The notes under the pieces: model-generated | Seen by the model: only the letters and a program-made list of their open reading frames with translations | What the model was told of the DNA's origin: nothing | The model's database searches: none | Shown: piece after piece, positions 53,452 to 61,021 of the stretch | How positions within the stretch are numbered: position 1 is the stretch's first letter | Layout of the letters: every line of letters starts with the position of its first letter | Position numbers and translations under genes: made by a program | DNA from: Bradyrhizobium sp. AUGA SZCCT0158 | Lineage (GTDB): Bacteria > Pseudomonadota > Alphaproteobacteria > Rhizobiales > Xanthobacteraceae | Assembly (NCBI RefSeq): GCF_018130065.1 | Contig: NZ_JAFCME010000003.1 | Span: 118,501-182,500 of the forward strand | DNA length: 64,000 bases | Direction of reading: 5' to 3'

Positions 53452-54264
53452 ATGCAGACCCTTCCCGTCAATGGCTTTGACATGGCCTATATCGCGGCCG
53501 GTGACGGCCCGCCGCTGGTCTGCGTGCATGGCTCGCTGTGCGACTTCCGGATCTGGTCGTCGGTGATGGGGCTGCTGTCGAAAAAACACCGCGTGATCGC
53601 GCCGTCGCTGCGGCATTTCTTCCCGGATCATTGGGACGGCGTCGGCGACACCTATTCGATCGCGCAGCATGTCGATGACGTGATCGGCTTCATCGAGCAG
53701 CTCGACATCGGGCCGGTCGATCTGATGGGCCATTCCCGCGGCGGGCACATCACGTTTCGCGTCGCACAGCGCCGGCCGGACCTGTTGAGAAAGTTAATCC
53801 TGGCCGAGCCCGGCGGCGAACTCGACGGCACGCTCGATCCGGCCTACAAGCCCGGCCCCTCGCCGATCGCGGCCCGGATTGCGGCATCCGCGGAAGTCAT
53901 CGCCAGGGGCGATATCGATGGCGGGCTGGCCATCTTCATCGATGCGCTGGAAGGCCCGGGAGCCTGGAAGCGCCTGCCGGCGACGCCGAAGCAATTGCTG
54001 CGCGACAACGCCACCACGCTGATCGGCCAGATGCGCGACTCTCGCCCGCCCTTCTCCAAGGCCGACGCCGAAGCCATCAAGACACCGACGCTGTTCATCG
54101 GCGGCGCCAACACCCGGGGCGCGATTCCGCTGGTGCTGTGCGCGCTCGCCGCGAACGTTGCGGGGTCGCGCACCGAGATGATCCCCCGCACCACGCATCC
54201 GATGTTCGAACAGGCGCCACAGAAATATTGCGAGATCGTGCTCGCGTTCCTGGCAGAGGCTTGA
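53452..54264 (+). CDS. Alpha/beta-fold hydrolase, first of tandem pair
   Basis: This is a 270-residue hydrolase with HGSLCDFRIW (oxyanion), nucleophile GHSRGG, FIGGANTRGAI and TTHPMF (catalytic His). ATG 53452 (MQTLPVNGFD) matches the start of its neighbour. The frame from 53395 has 19 extra residues. It and the next gene are close copies, 4 bp apart. Confidence 0.92.
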   Translation: MQTLPVNGFDMAYIAAGDGPPLVCVHGSLCDFRIWSSVMGLLSKKHRVIAPSLRHFFPDHWDGVGDTYSIAQHVDDVIGFIEQLDIGPVDLMGHSRGGHITFRVAQRRPDLLRKLILAEPGGELDGTLDPAYKPGPSPIAARIAASAEVIARGDIDGGLAIFIDALEGPGAWKRLPATPKQLLRDNATTLIGQMRDSRPPFSKADAEAIKTPTLFIGGANTRGAIPLVLCALAANVAGSRTEMIPRTTHPMFEQAPQKYCEIVLAFLAEA

Positions 54265-54268
54265 TCCC

Positions 54269-55081
54269 ATGCAGACGCTTCCCGTCAACGGCTATGACAT
54301 CGCCTATCTCGACGTCGGAAAGGGCCGGCCGCTCGTCTGCGTCCACGGCACGCTCGGCGATTTCCGCACCTGGTATCCGGTGCTCGGGCCGCTGTCGAAA
54401 AAACACCGCGTGATCTCGCTCAGCCTGCGGCACTTCTTCCCGGAGCACTGGGACGGCGTCGGCAACGACTATCTGATGGCGCAGCACGTCTCCGACGTCA
54501 TCGGCTTCATCGAGCAACTGAAACTCGGTCCCGTTGACCTGATGGGACATTCCCGCGGCGGACATATCGCCTTTCGCGTCGCCGAGCAGCGGCCGGATCT
54601 ATTGCGCAAGCTGGTGCTCGCCGAGCCCGGCGGCGACCTCGACGCCACGCTCAGTTCAGTCGGTGCGGGCCCGGGTTCGTCGGCGATTGCGGCGCGGATT
54701 CCGGCCGCGGTGGAGAAAGTCAAAAGCGGCGATATCGACGGCGCGCTTGACCTGATCGTCGACATGATCGATGGCGAGGGCACCTGGAAGCGGCTGCCGG
54801 CTGCGCCCAAACAGCAGCTCCGCGACAATGCGTTCACGCTGATCGGCCAGGTCGGCGAGAGGCGCCGGCCGTTTTCACGCAGCGAAGCGGAATCGATTGG
54901 GATGCCGACCTTGCTGATCGGCGGCGGCGACACCCAGGGCTCGCTGGCGCAGATCTGGCGCGTGCTGGCGCAGCATATTCCGGGCGCCAAAACCGCCGTG
55001 ATCCCCGGCGCCCGCCACTGGATCTTCGATCAGGCGCCGCAGGAATACTCCGAGGCTGTGATGGAGTTCCTGGCGGCGTGA
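54269..55081 (+). CDS. Alpha/beta-fold hydrolase, second of tandem pair
   Basis: This is a 270-residue protein of identical length to the preceding gene product and sharing long blocks: MQTLPVNGYDIAYLDVG, LSKKHRVISLSLRHFFP, GPVDLMGHSRGG and RPDLLRKLVLAEPGG. Ser in GHSRGG, a late Asp and RHWIF His form the triad. Differences gather in the cap region (about 120-200), suggesting altered substrate after recent duplication. Confidence 0.92.
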   Translation: MQTLPVNGYDIAYLDVGKGRPLVCVHGTLGDFRTWYPVLGPLSKKHRVISLSLRHFFPEHWDGVGNDYLMAQHVSDVIGFIEQLKLGPVDLMGHSRGGHIAFRVAEQRPDLLRKLVLAEPGGDLDATLSSVGAGPGSSAIAARIPAAVEKVKSGDIDGALDLIVDMIDGEGTWKRLPAAPKQQLRDNAFTLIGQVGERRRPFSRSEAESIGMPTLLIGGGDTQGSLAQIWRVLAQHIPGAKTAVIPGARHWIFDQAPQEYSEAVMEFLAA

Positions 55082-55095
55082 GCGCTGCCAGTTGA

Positions 55096-56847
55096 TCACT
55101 TTTCATCGAGACGCCATGCGCCGTCCCAATCGGCGGCCGGCGGGCTGGCCTGAAGTTCACCGATGCGTTTGATGAATACCCCGGACGGACCGTCGGCGGG
55201 GACCGCTTCGAGCCCGGCGCTGAAGGCGTGGCGCGCGTCGTCCCAACGGCGCTCGCGATAGGCGGCGAGCCCTTTCGAATAGCTGTCCAGCAGCGACACC
55301 TGCTCCGACGTGAGTTCGTCCTCGCGCCCGATGATCTCGAACACCGTCTCCGGCTGGCTCTGGCCGACCACGACCAGGCGGTCGATCTCGCGAAACGCCA
55401 ATCCGTCACCGGCTGCGGCGATGGTCGGCGCCGAGACCAGGCAATGGCTGCCATAGGCCTTGTTGGCGCCCTCCAGCCGCGACGCCAGATTCACCGCGTC
55501 GCCCATGACCGTGTAGCTCATCATGAATTCCGAACCGATGCTGCCGACCAGCACCTCGCCGGTCGCAACGCCGATACGGACGTCGCAGTCGCTCGGCACC
55601 GTGCGCACGCCGAGCAATTCGGGAAGCTCCGTCCGCAACGCCGTCCCGCGGCGGGCCATGTCGATCGCGGCCAGACAGGCCAGCCGCGCCTGCTCGCCGT
55701 CTTCGTTGAACGGAGGACCCCAATAGGCCATGATCGCGTCGCCGATATATTTATCGATGATGCCGTGATGGTTGCGGATCGGCCCCGACATCGTCGACAG
55801 GTAATGGTTCATCACCTTGACCAGCCCCTGCGGCGTCATGCCCGTGCTGAGGCTGGTGAATCCCTTCATGTCGCAGAACAGCACCGTCATCACGCGGCGC
55901 TCGCCGTCGGTTACGGTCTGCGCCTGCCGGTCGATCAACCCCGCGACAACGCGCGGGTCGATATAGCGGCCGAAGGTTTCGCGCATCTTCTCCTTGTGGC
56001 GCAATTGTTCGACCATGTTGTTGAACGCGGACGTGAGCTGGCCGATCTCGTCGCGCGTGGTGACATCGATCGATCCATCGAGACGGCCGGCCTCGACGGC
56101 GCGGGTGCCCTCCAGCAACCGCCGCACGGGCCGGGTAATCCCGGTGCTGATGAAGATCGCGAACATCAATCCCAGTATAGCTGCAAGCCCGGTCAGGATC
56201 GCGGAGATCACGATCGTCTTTTGCTGGTCGCGCATCGTCACCACGGCATCGCTGCGAACTTGCGTCAGCATGTCCTTCCTGATGTCCTCGACCTTCTGAT
56301 TGAACTCGTCGCGCAGCTGATCGGCCCGTGCCACGATGGCCTGGGCCTCGGTGAATTTGCGTGCCTCCAGCAGCGGCAGCAGGCGCAGATATTCCTCCCG
56401 CATGTAGCGGCGCAGATCGCCGTTGGCATTTTCGATGCGAGTGTCGATCCGGCCAAGTCCGGCGTTGTCGGAAGCCGTGGAGGTATCTTCGATGATAGCG
56501 TTGATCAGCTTGCGCGCGGCCTTCGCCTCCTCGTCAATATCCTGTCCTTTCGCCTCATAGGTCTTCTGGCGCTCGGCAAAGCCGGCCTCATCCGGCGGCG
56601 TCTGCATCCGGGCGATCACCATGCGGCGCAACGCCAGCGCCTGCTCCAGCGAGCGGACATTCATCCGCGCCAGATGTCCGTAGGCCTCGACATATTTGGT
56701 TGAGAGTTCGTCGAGCTGATGGGCGACCTTTCGCGTCATCACCGTCGACAAAACCGATGTGATCGCCATCAGGACGATCAGCCCGACCGCGATGGCAAGG
56801 ATTCGCTTCCTGATCGACGGTCGCAACATGGCTCGGGGCTCTGACAT
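55096..56847 (-). CDS. Membrane class III adenylate/guanylate cyclase with HAMP
   Basis: This is a 583-residue receptor-type cyclase. An N-terminal helix, a periplasmic helical sensor (about 40-195) and a second helix (ISAILTGLAAILGLMFAIFIS) are followed by a HAMP domain (PVRRLLEGTRAVEAGRLDG). The catalytic domain has LFCDMKGFTSLS (first metal Asp) and DKYIGDAIMAYWG (second Asp), then YTVMGDAVNLASRLE. A C-terminal tail with a short TPR-like stretch ends the protein. Likely makes cAMP in response to an unknown signal. ATG 56847 is preferred to TTG 56877. Confidence 0.95.
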   Translation of the reverse strand: MSEPRAMLRPSIRKRILAIAVGLIVLMAITSVLSTVMTRKVAHQLDELSTKYVEAYGHLARMNVRSLEQALALRRMVIARMQTPPDEAGFAERQKTYEAKGQDIDEEAKAARKLINAIIEDTSTASDNAGLGRIDTRIENANGDLRRYMREEYLRLLPLLEARKFTEAQAIVARADQLRDEFNQKVEDIRKDMLTQVRSDAVVTMRDQQKTIVISAILTGLAAILGLMFAIFISTGITRPVRRLLEGTRAVEAGRLDGSIDVTTRDEIGQLTSAFNNMVEQLRHKEKMRETFGRYIDPRVVAGLIDRQAQTVTDGERRVMTVLFCDMKGFTSLSTGMTPQGLVKVMNHYLSTMSGPIRNHHGIIDKYIGDAIMAYWGPPFNEDGEQARLACLAAIDMARRGTALRTELPELLGVRTVPSDCDVRIGVATGEVLVGSIGSEFMMSYTVMGDAVNLASRLEGANKAYGSHCLVSAPTIAAAGDGLAFREIDRLVVVGQSQPETVFEIIGREDELTSEQVSLLDSYSKGLAAYRERRWDDARHAFSAGLEAVPADGPSGVFIKRIGELQASPPAADWDGAWRLDEK

Positions 56848-56880
56848 AACGGGCACCGGAATGGATGACTGAGGCAAACG

Positions 56881-56913
56881 AAAAAGCCCGGCCGATCGGG
56901 ATCGGCCAGGCTT
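56881..56913 (-). terminator. Intrinsic terminator after the AhpD-like gene
   Basis: A 13-bp arm (56884-56896) pairs with 56901-56913 with one mismatch and a 4-nt loop. The minus strand continues into CTTTTTCG. It lies about 100 bp past the AhpD-like stop. Confidence 0.8.
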
Positions 56914-57011
56914 GTTCTTTAGCTCGCGCAGGTAAATTAAGCACGAGCAGGCGCACTGGAATTGAGGCCAATGTCCGGGGATTCCGGGCCGGCCCCCGGC
57001 GTAACCGCCCC

Positions 57012-57473
57012 TCAGACCTTCCAGACACCCACGGGCTGGCGCACGGCGACGTTGAGCCTGTTCCAGACATTGATGTTGGCGATCGCCAGGACCAGCGCTG
57101 CAAGCTCCTGCTCGTCGAAATGCTTGTCGGCCTCATTCCAGATCGCATCCGGCACCGGGTCGGCGCGGTCGCTGATGCGGGTCAGTGCTTCCGTCAGCGC
57201 CAATGCGGCCCGCTCGGCTTCCGTGAAGTAGGGCGTGTCGTGCCAGGCCGCGACCGCGAACAGCCGCTCATCGGTCTCGCCGGCTTTCTTGGCGATCTTC
57301 GGGTGCATGTCGACGCAGACGCTGCAGCCGTTGATCTGGCTGGCGCGCAGATGTACCAGTTCGAGCAGCTTTTCCGGCAAGCTGTTCTTGGTCAGTTCAC
57401 CGAGCGCGTGCAGCGCCTTCATGGCGTCGGGAACGACCATGACGGGGTGGTTCATTCGAGCCTGCATCATCAT
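57012..57473 (-). CDS. Carboxymuconolactone decarboxylase/AhpD-like protein
   Basis: This is a 153-residue AhpD-like protein with the redox CxxC-x3-H motif in NGCSVCVDMH and a paired helical repeat (about 20-130). Such proteins reduce peroxides or disulfides. In many bacteria they are encoded next to ECF41 sigma factors. ATG 57473 is selected by GGAG six bases upstream. Divergent from the sigma-factor gene with a shared promoter region. Confidence 0.93.
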   Translation of the reverse strand: MMMQARMNHPVMVVPDAMKALHALGELTKNSLPEKLLELVHLRASQINGCSVCVDMHPKIAKKAGETDERLFAVAAWHDTPYFTEAERAALALTEALTRISDRADPVPDAIWNEADKHFDEQELAALVLAIANINVWNRLNVAVRQPVGVWKV

Positions 57474-57500
57474 TGCTTCTCCATCCGTTGGTTCGGTTTT

Positions 57501-57548
57501 GACGTGACCGCGCCGATTTTCTGTCACACCAGCGGGGTTTCGTTCGTC
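57501..57548. promoter_or_regulatory. Divergent ECF41-type promoter region
   Basis: On the plus strand TGTCACA (57522-57528) is followed after exactly 16 bp by CGTC (57545-57548), the published ECF41 consensus, 36 bp before the sigma-factor start. On the minus strand the same heptamer reads TGTGACA and CGTC follows after 17 bp (57504-57501), so the AhpD-like gene may have an overlapping weaker copy. Confidence 0.75.
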
Positions 57549-57584
57549 ATAGCCATGACGAGACACGACATGGGAATGTGACCG

Positions 57585-58442
57585 ATGGACGAGAAAAAGT
57601 TTCTGGCTGAGAAATTCGAGGCCAACCGGGCCCATCTGAGGGCGGTGGCCTACCGCATGCTGGGATCGACCGCCGAGGTCGACGATGCCGTGCAGGAGAC
57701 CTGGTTACGTTTGAGTCGCACCGATACCGGTGCGGTCGAAAACCTCGGCGGCTGGCTCACCACGGTGGTCGCCCGCGTCTGCCTCGACATGCTGCGGTCG
57801 CGCAAATCGCGGCGCGAGGAACCGATGGGCCCGGATGTGGCGGAACCTGCGGCCAATGACGAACACGAGCGCGATGCTGATATGGCCGATTCCGTCGGCG
57901 CGGCGCTGCTCGTGGTGCTGGAGACGCTGGCGCCGGCCGAACGGCTGGCCTTCGTGCTGCACGACATGTTCGCCGTGCCCTTTGAGGAGATCGCGCCGAT
58001 CGTCGGCCGCACGCCCGCCGCAGCGAGGCAACTCGCCAGCCGCGCCCGCCGCCGGGTGCAGGGCACCCCGCCCGCGCCGGACGCCGATTTCAGCCGGCAG
58101 AAACAGATCGTCGATGCGTTCCTGGCCGCCTCGCGCAGCGGCGATTTTGAGGGGCTGCTCGCGGTGCTGGATCCTGACGTGGTGTTCCGTGCCGACCAGG
58201 CCGCGCAGCGGCTGGGTTCATTGTCGGAGATCCGCGGCGCTGCGGCGGTTGCCGAAACCTTCAAGGGCCGTGCCCAAGCCGCAAGGCCTGCGCTGGTCGA
58301 TGGTGCGCTGGGGGTCGCCGTCGTCCTCGGCGGCGAAATGCGCATCGTGCTGCGGCTGACCATCAGCGGCGAGCGGATATCGGCGGTGGACGCGGTGGCG
58401 GACGCGGAAGCGATCGGCGCGTTTGATGTGGAGGTGCTCTAA
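57585..58442 (+). CDS. ECF41-type RNA polymerase sigma factor
   Basis: This is a 285-residue extracytoplasmic-function sigma factor with region 2 (RAHLRAVAYRMLGSTAEVDDAV), region 4 (LETLAPAERLAFVLHDMFAV, FEEIAPIVGRTPAAARQLAS) and a fused C-terminal SnoaL-like domain (about 175-285) in place of an anti-sigma gene. That extension is the mark of ECF41, in which it regulates activity. An exact ECF41 promoter upstream predicts autoregulation. The adjacent AhpD-like gene is its usual genetic partner. Confidence 0.95.
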   Translation: MDEKKFLAEKFEANRAHLRAVAYRMLGSTAEVDDAVQETWLRLSRTDTGAVENLGGWLTTVVARVCLDMLRSRKSRREEPMGPDVAEPAANDEHERDADMADSVGAALLVVLETLAPAERLAFVLHDMFAVPFEEIAPIVGRTPAAARQLASRARRRVQGTPPAPDADFSRQKQIVDAFLAASRSGDFEGLLAVLDPDVVFRADQAAQRLGSLSEIRGAAAVAETFKGRAQAARPALVDGALGVAVVLGGEMRIVLRLTISGERISAVDAVADAEAIGAFDVEVL

Positions 58443-58493
58443 GTCCGAGCAACTACCTACCGGAAGGAGCGGTTCGGACCTGCGCCGCCCCTT

Positions 58494-58868
58494 CTACGCT
58501 ATTCCTTCTGCCAGCAACCGGCGCATGACCTCCGGGTCACGTTCGATTGCCAACAACAGCGCCCGGGCCGGTGCATCCGGCGTGCTTCGACGCTGCTCCC
58601 AATCGCGCAGCGTGGTGATCGGAAGGTGGAAGGCCTCAGCAAATTGCATCTGCGTCATGCCGAGGCGTTGTCGAAGCACCTTTACGCGCGACACCCGGCG
58701 CATCCCGGACAGTTGCTCTGGCGTGAGCGGCTGGGCGTCGGGATCGGACAGTGCAGCGGCCACGACTTCCTCATCGGTCACGGCATCGAGTCGCGTCCAA
58801 TCGGTATCGCTCCGAGGCGATGTGCTACCAGGCTTCGTGGTCACCCGCGTAGTACCGGTCTTGTTCAT
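58494..58868 (-). CDS. XRE-type antitoxin/regulator of BrnT-like toxin
   Basis: This is a 124-residue DNA-binding protein. A disordered N-terminus is followed by TDEEVVAAALSDPDAQPLT and a helix-turn-helix (KVLRQRLGMTQMQFAEAFHL, TLRDWEQRRSTP). It overlaps the toxin gene by 44 bp and lies downstream of it, the toxin-first order of BrnTA-like modules. Expected to repress its own operon. Confidence 0.88.
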   Translation of the reverse strand: MNKTGTTRVTTKPGSTSPRSDTDWTRLDAVTDEEVVAAALSDPDAQPLTPEQLSGMRRVSRVKVLRQRLGMTQMQFAEAFHLPITTLRDWEQRRSTPDAPARALLLAIERDPEVMRRLLAEGIA

Positions 58869-59112
58869 GTCGTGTGGCCTTTCGGGCCGATATAATTCTG
58901 TAGCTATCTTCGCCACGCAGTGTGACGATCACAAACAGGACGTTGCTACGAGCCATTCCGATGACCTGAACTCGCTCCTCTTCGTATACGAACCGGGTGT
59001 CGACTTCTTCCAAACGGTTCGCATCTTCGAGGGCAGCAATCGCATCCGCAAAGTCCACGCCGTGCTTGCGAAGGTTCTCAGCGGCTTTGCCATCGTCCCA
59101 TTCATACTGCAC
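58825..59112 (-). CDS. brnT: BrnT-family (DUF497) toxin
   Basis: This is a 95-residue RelE-like ribonuclease toxin with YEWDDGKAAENLRKHGVDF at the start and a C-terminal core RIISARKATRHEQDRYY. The core contains the Arg and His expected for activity. GTG 59112 gives the standard family start (QYEWDD). An upstream TTG at 59148 is less likely. Paired with the XRE-type antitoxin that follows. Confidence 0.92.
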   Translation of the reverse strand: MQYEWDDGKAAENLRKHGVDFADAIAALEDANRLEEVDTRFVYEEERVQVIGMARSNVLFVIVTLRGEDSYRIISARKATRHEQDRYYAGDHEAW

Positions 59113-59214
59113 ACAGGAGACAGTACCGGATACCGGTAGTCCACGCAATCTGCGCGGCTTTCGGCAAGGCCAGCGGCCCTCTTGACCTGGTCACCTGCCG
59201 GGAGTATCCATACC

Positions 59215-59234
59215 GAATACGGAATTCCGTATTC
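59215..59234. promoter_or_regulatory. 20-bp palindromic operator of GntR regulator
   Basis: GAATACGGAA-TTCCGTATTC is a perfect 20-bp palindrome 17 bp before the GntR start codon. Its position over the probable promoter suggests autorepression. Confidence 0.8.
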
Positions 59235-59251
59235 CTCTTTGGACAGCCGGC

Positions 59252-59926
59252 ATGATCCCGTTAGATCCGCTCCCCAACCTGATCGACCAGGTCTATGCCC
59301 GGATCCTCGAGGCGATCATCGACCGCACGCTGCCGCCGGGGCAGCGCATCACCCAGAACGAGCTGGCCGAGAAGCTTGGCGTATCGCGCCAGCCGGTTTC
59401 CCACGCCCTTCATCTGCTGCACCGTCAGGGCCTAGTGGCCGAGAGCGGCCGCCGCGGCTTTGAGGTCACCGAACTCGACCCGGCGCGTATCCGCCAGCTC
59501 TACGAGGTCCGCGGGGCCATCGACGCCCTGGCAGCACGGCTTGCCGCCGGACGCGTGAAGACCGACACGGCCGGACGGGCGGCGCTGGAAGCGGCCTTGG
59601 AGGCCGGCCGGACCATCGGCCAAGGCACCCCGCTGGCGCGGCTGATTGCGCTCGACGTCGACTTTCACAGCGCGATCTACCGCCTCGCAGGGAACCCTGC
59701 GATCGAGGAAATGATCGCGCCGCAATGGCCGCACATGCGCCGCTCGATGGCCACCGTGCTGGCCGAACTCGATTACCGCGACAGCGCCTGGAGCGAACAC
59801 GAGGCGATCGCCGTGCAGATTCTGGCCGGCAATGCTGGGGAAGCCGAGGCTGCGGCGTTGGCGCATGCGCAGACGGCAGGACGGATGACGGAGGAAAGAC
59901 TGAGGGCGACGGATAAGGCGGCGTGA
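59252..59926 (+). CDS. GntR-family transcriptional regulator (FCD domain)
   Basis: This is a 224-residue regulator. The winged helix-turn-helix (about 10-70, with LPPGQRITQNELAEKLGVSRQPVSHAL) is followed by an FCD effector domain (about 75-215) with Asp/His metal ligands likely in LDVDFHSAIYRLAGN and EHEAI. Typically responds to small carboxylates. It precedes the dioxygenase and SAF-type oxidoreductase genes on the same strand and may control them. Confidence 0.93.
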   Translation: MIPLDPLPNLIDQVYARILEAIIDRTLPPGQRITQNELAEKLGVSRQPVSHALHLLHRQGLVAESGRRGFEVTELDPARIRQLYEVRGAIDALAARLAAGRVKTDTAGRAALEAALEAGRTIGQGTPLARLIALDVDFHSAIYRLAGNPAIEEMIAPQWPHMRRSMATVLAELDYRDSAWSEHEAIAVQILAGNAGEAEAAALAHAQTAGRMTEERLRATDKAA

Positions 59927-59934
59927 CGATTGGA

Positions 59935-60022
59935 AGTCCTCGTCCTGAGGAGCGGCAAAGACGCGTCTCGAAGGATGGGCCGGCAGCCTCATGGTTCGAG
60001 ACGCGCGAAGACGCGCTCCTCA
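59935..60022. repeat. REP-like palindromic element
   Basis: Inverted blocks such as CCTGAGGAGCG with CGCTCCTCA and ACGCGTCTCGAA with TTCGAGACGCG form a long imperfect hairpin. A dispersed type I recall from Bradyrhizobium/Rhodopseudomonas. Confidence 0.6.
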
Positions 60023-60059
60023 CCATGAGGGAGAGAAACAAAACAAAGGGAGAGACGAC

Positions 60060-60860
60060 ATGAAACTCACGCAAGAGCAGATCGACTATTTCAACCGCGA
60101 AGGCTGGCTGTTCCTGCCCGAGCTGTTCAGCCCCGAGGAAGTGGCCTATCTCGCCCGCGAGGCTGTCAGCATCTATGACGCCGACCGGCCCGAGGTGTGG
60201 CGCGAGAAGAGCGGTGCGCCGCGCACCGCCTTTGCGGCGCATCTCTACAACGAGGCGTTCGGCGCGCTCGGTGCGCATCCGCGCATGATCGAGCCGGTCG
60301 AGCAGGTGTTCGGTGAAAAAGTCTACATGCATCAATACAAGATCAACGCCAAATCCGCCTTCACCGGCGATGTCTGGCAATGGCATCAGGATTACGGCAC
60401 CTGGAAGCGCGACGACGGCATGCCGCAACCCCGCGCGATGAATATCGCGATCTTCCTCGACGAGGTGATGCCGATCAACGGTCCCCTGATGCTGGTGCCC
60501 AAGAGCCAGCACGCCGGCGACTTGCAGGCCTCGCACGATCTCGAGACCACCTCCTATCCGCTGTGGACGCTGGACGAGGCCACGGTGACGAGGCTGGTGA
60601 AGGAAGGCGGCATCGTCGCGCCGACCGGCAAGGCCGGCGGCATGCTGATGTTCCACGGCAATCTGGTGCACGGTTCGGCCGGCAACATCACGCCCTACCC
60701 GCGCAAGATCGTCTATCTGACGCTGAATGCGGTCTCCAATTACATCCGCACCCCGACGCGGCCGGAATATATCGCCCATCGCGATTTCACGCCGATCCAG
60801 ACCGTGGACGACGACGCGTTGCTGCGATTGGCGCGAGCCCATCGCCAGGCGGCGGAGTAG
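60060..60860 (+). CDS. Phytanoyl-CoA dioxygenase-family (PhyH) enzyme
   Basis: This is a 266-residue Fe(II)/2-oxoglutarate dioxygenase. The facial triad His109-x-Asp111 (WHQDYG) and His204 (LVHGS) and the 2-oxoglutarate Arg215 (YPRKIV) are visible. The N-terminus MKLTQEQIDYFNREGWLFLP is the usual entry of EctD/PhyH-type enzymes. ATG 60060 has AAGGGAGA upstream. The substrate is unknown. EctD-like ectoine hydroxylation is possible, but no ectABC is nearby. Confidence 0.93.
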   Translation: MKLTQEQIDYFNREGWLFLPELFSPEEVAYLAREAVSIYDADRPEVWREKSGAPRTAFAAHLYNEAFGALGAHPRMIEPVEQVFGEKVYMHQYKINAKSAFTGDVWQWHQDYGTWKRDDGMPQPRAMNIAIFLDEVMPINGPLMLVPKSQHAGDLQASHDLETTSYPLWTLDEATVTRLVKEGGIVAPTGKAGGMLMFHGNLVHGSAGNITPYPRKIVYLTLNAVSNYIRTPTRPEYIAHRDFTPIQTVDDDALLRLARAHRQAAE

Positions 60861-60867
60861 GTCACTC

Positions 60868-61018
60868 TCGTGCCCCGGACGCAGCGCAGCGTGTAACGTT
60901 GCGCTGCTGAGCCGGGGCCCATGCTTGAACCGCGCTCGATTATCTCCATGGGTCCCGGCTCTGCGGAGCAGCGTGAAGAACGCTGCACCGCGTCCGGGAC
61001 ACGCCAACTTTCGGATTT
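60868..61018. repeat. Dispersed palindromic intergenic repeat
   Basis: GTGCCCCGGACGC at the left and GCGTCCGGGACAC at the right enclose inner inverted blocks (CTGAGCCGGGGCCC / GGGTCCCGGCTC). A repeat of this kind is common in Bradyrhizobium spacers, from memory. Confidence 0.65.
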
Positions 61019-61021
61019 GCC

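Noticed and set aside
55228..56703. 491-codon plus-strand open frame
   Set aside because: Antisense shadow of the adenylate cyclase. His/Arg/Asp-rich and without a start site.
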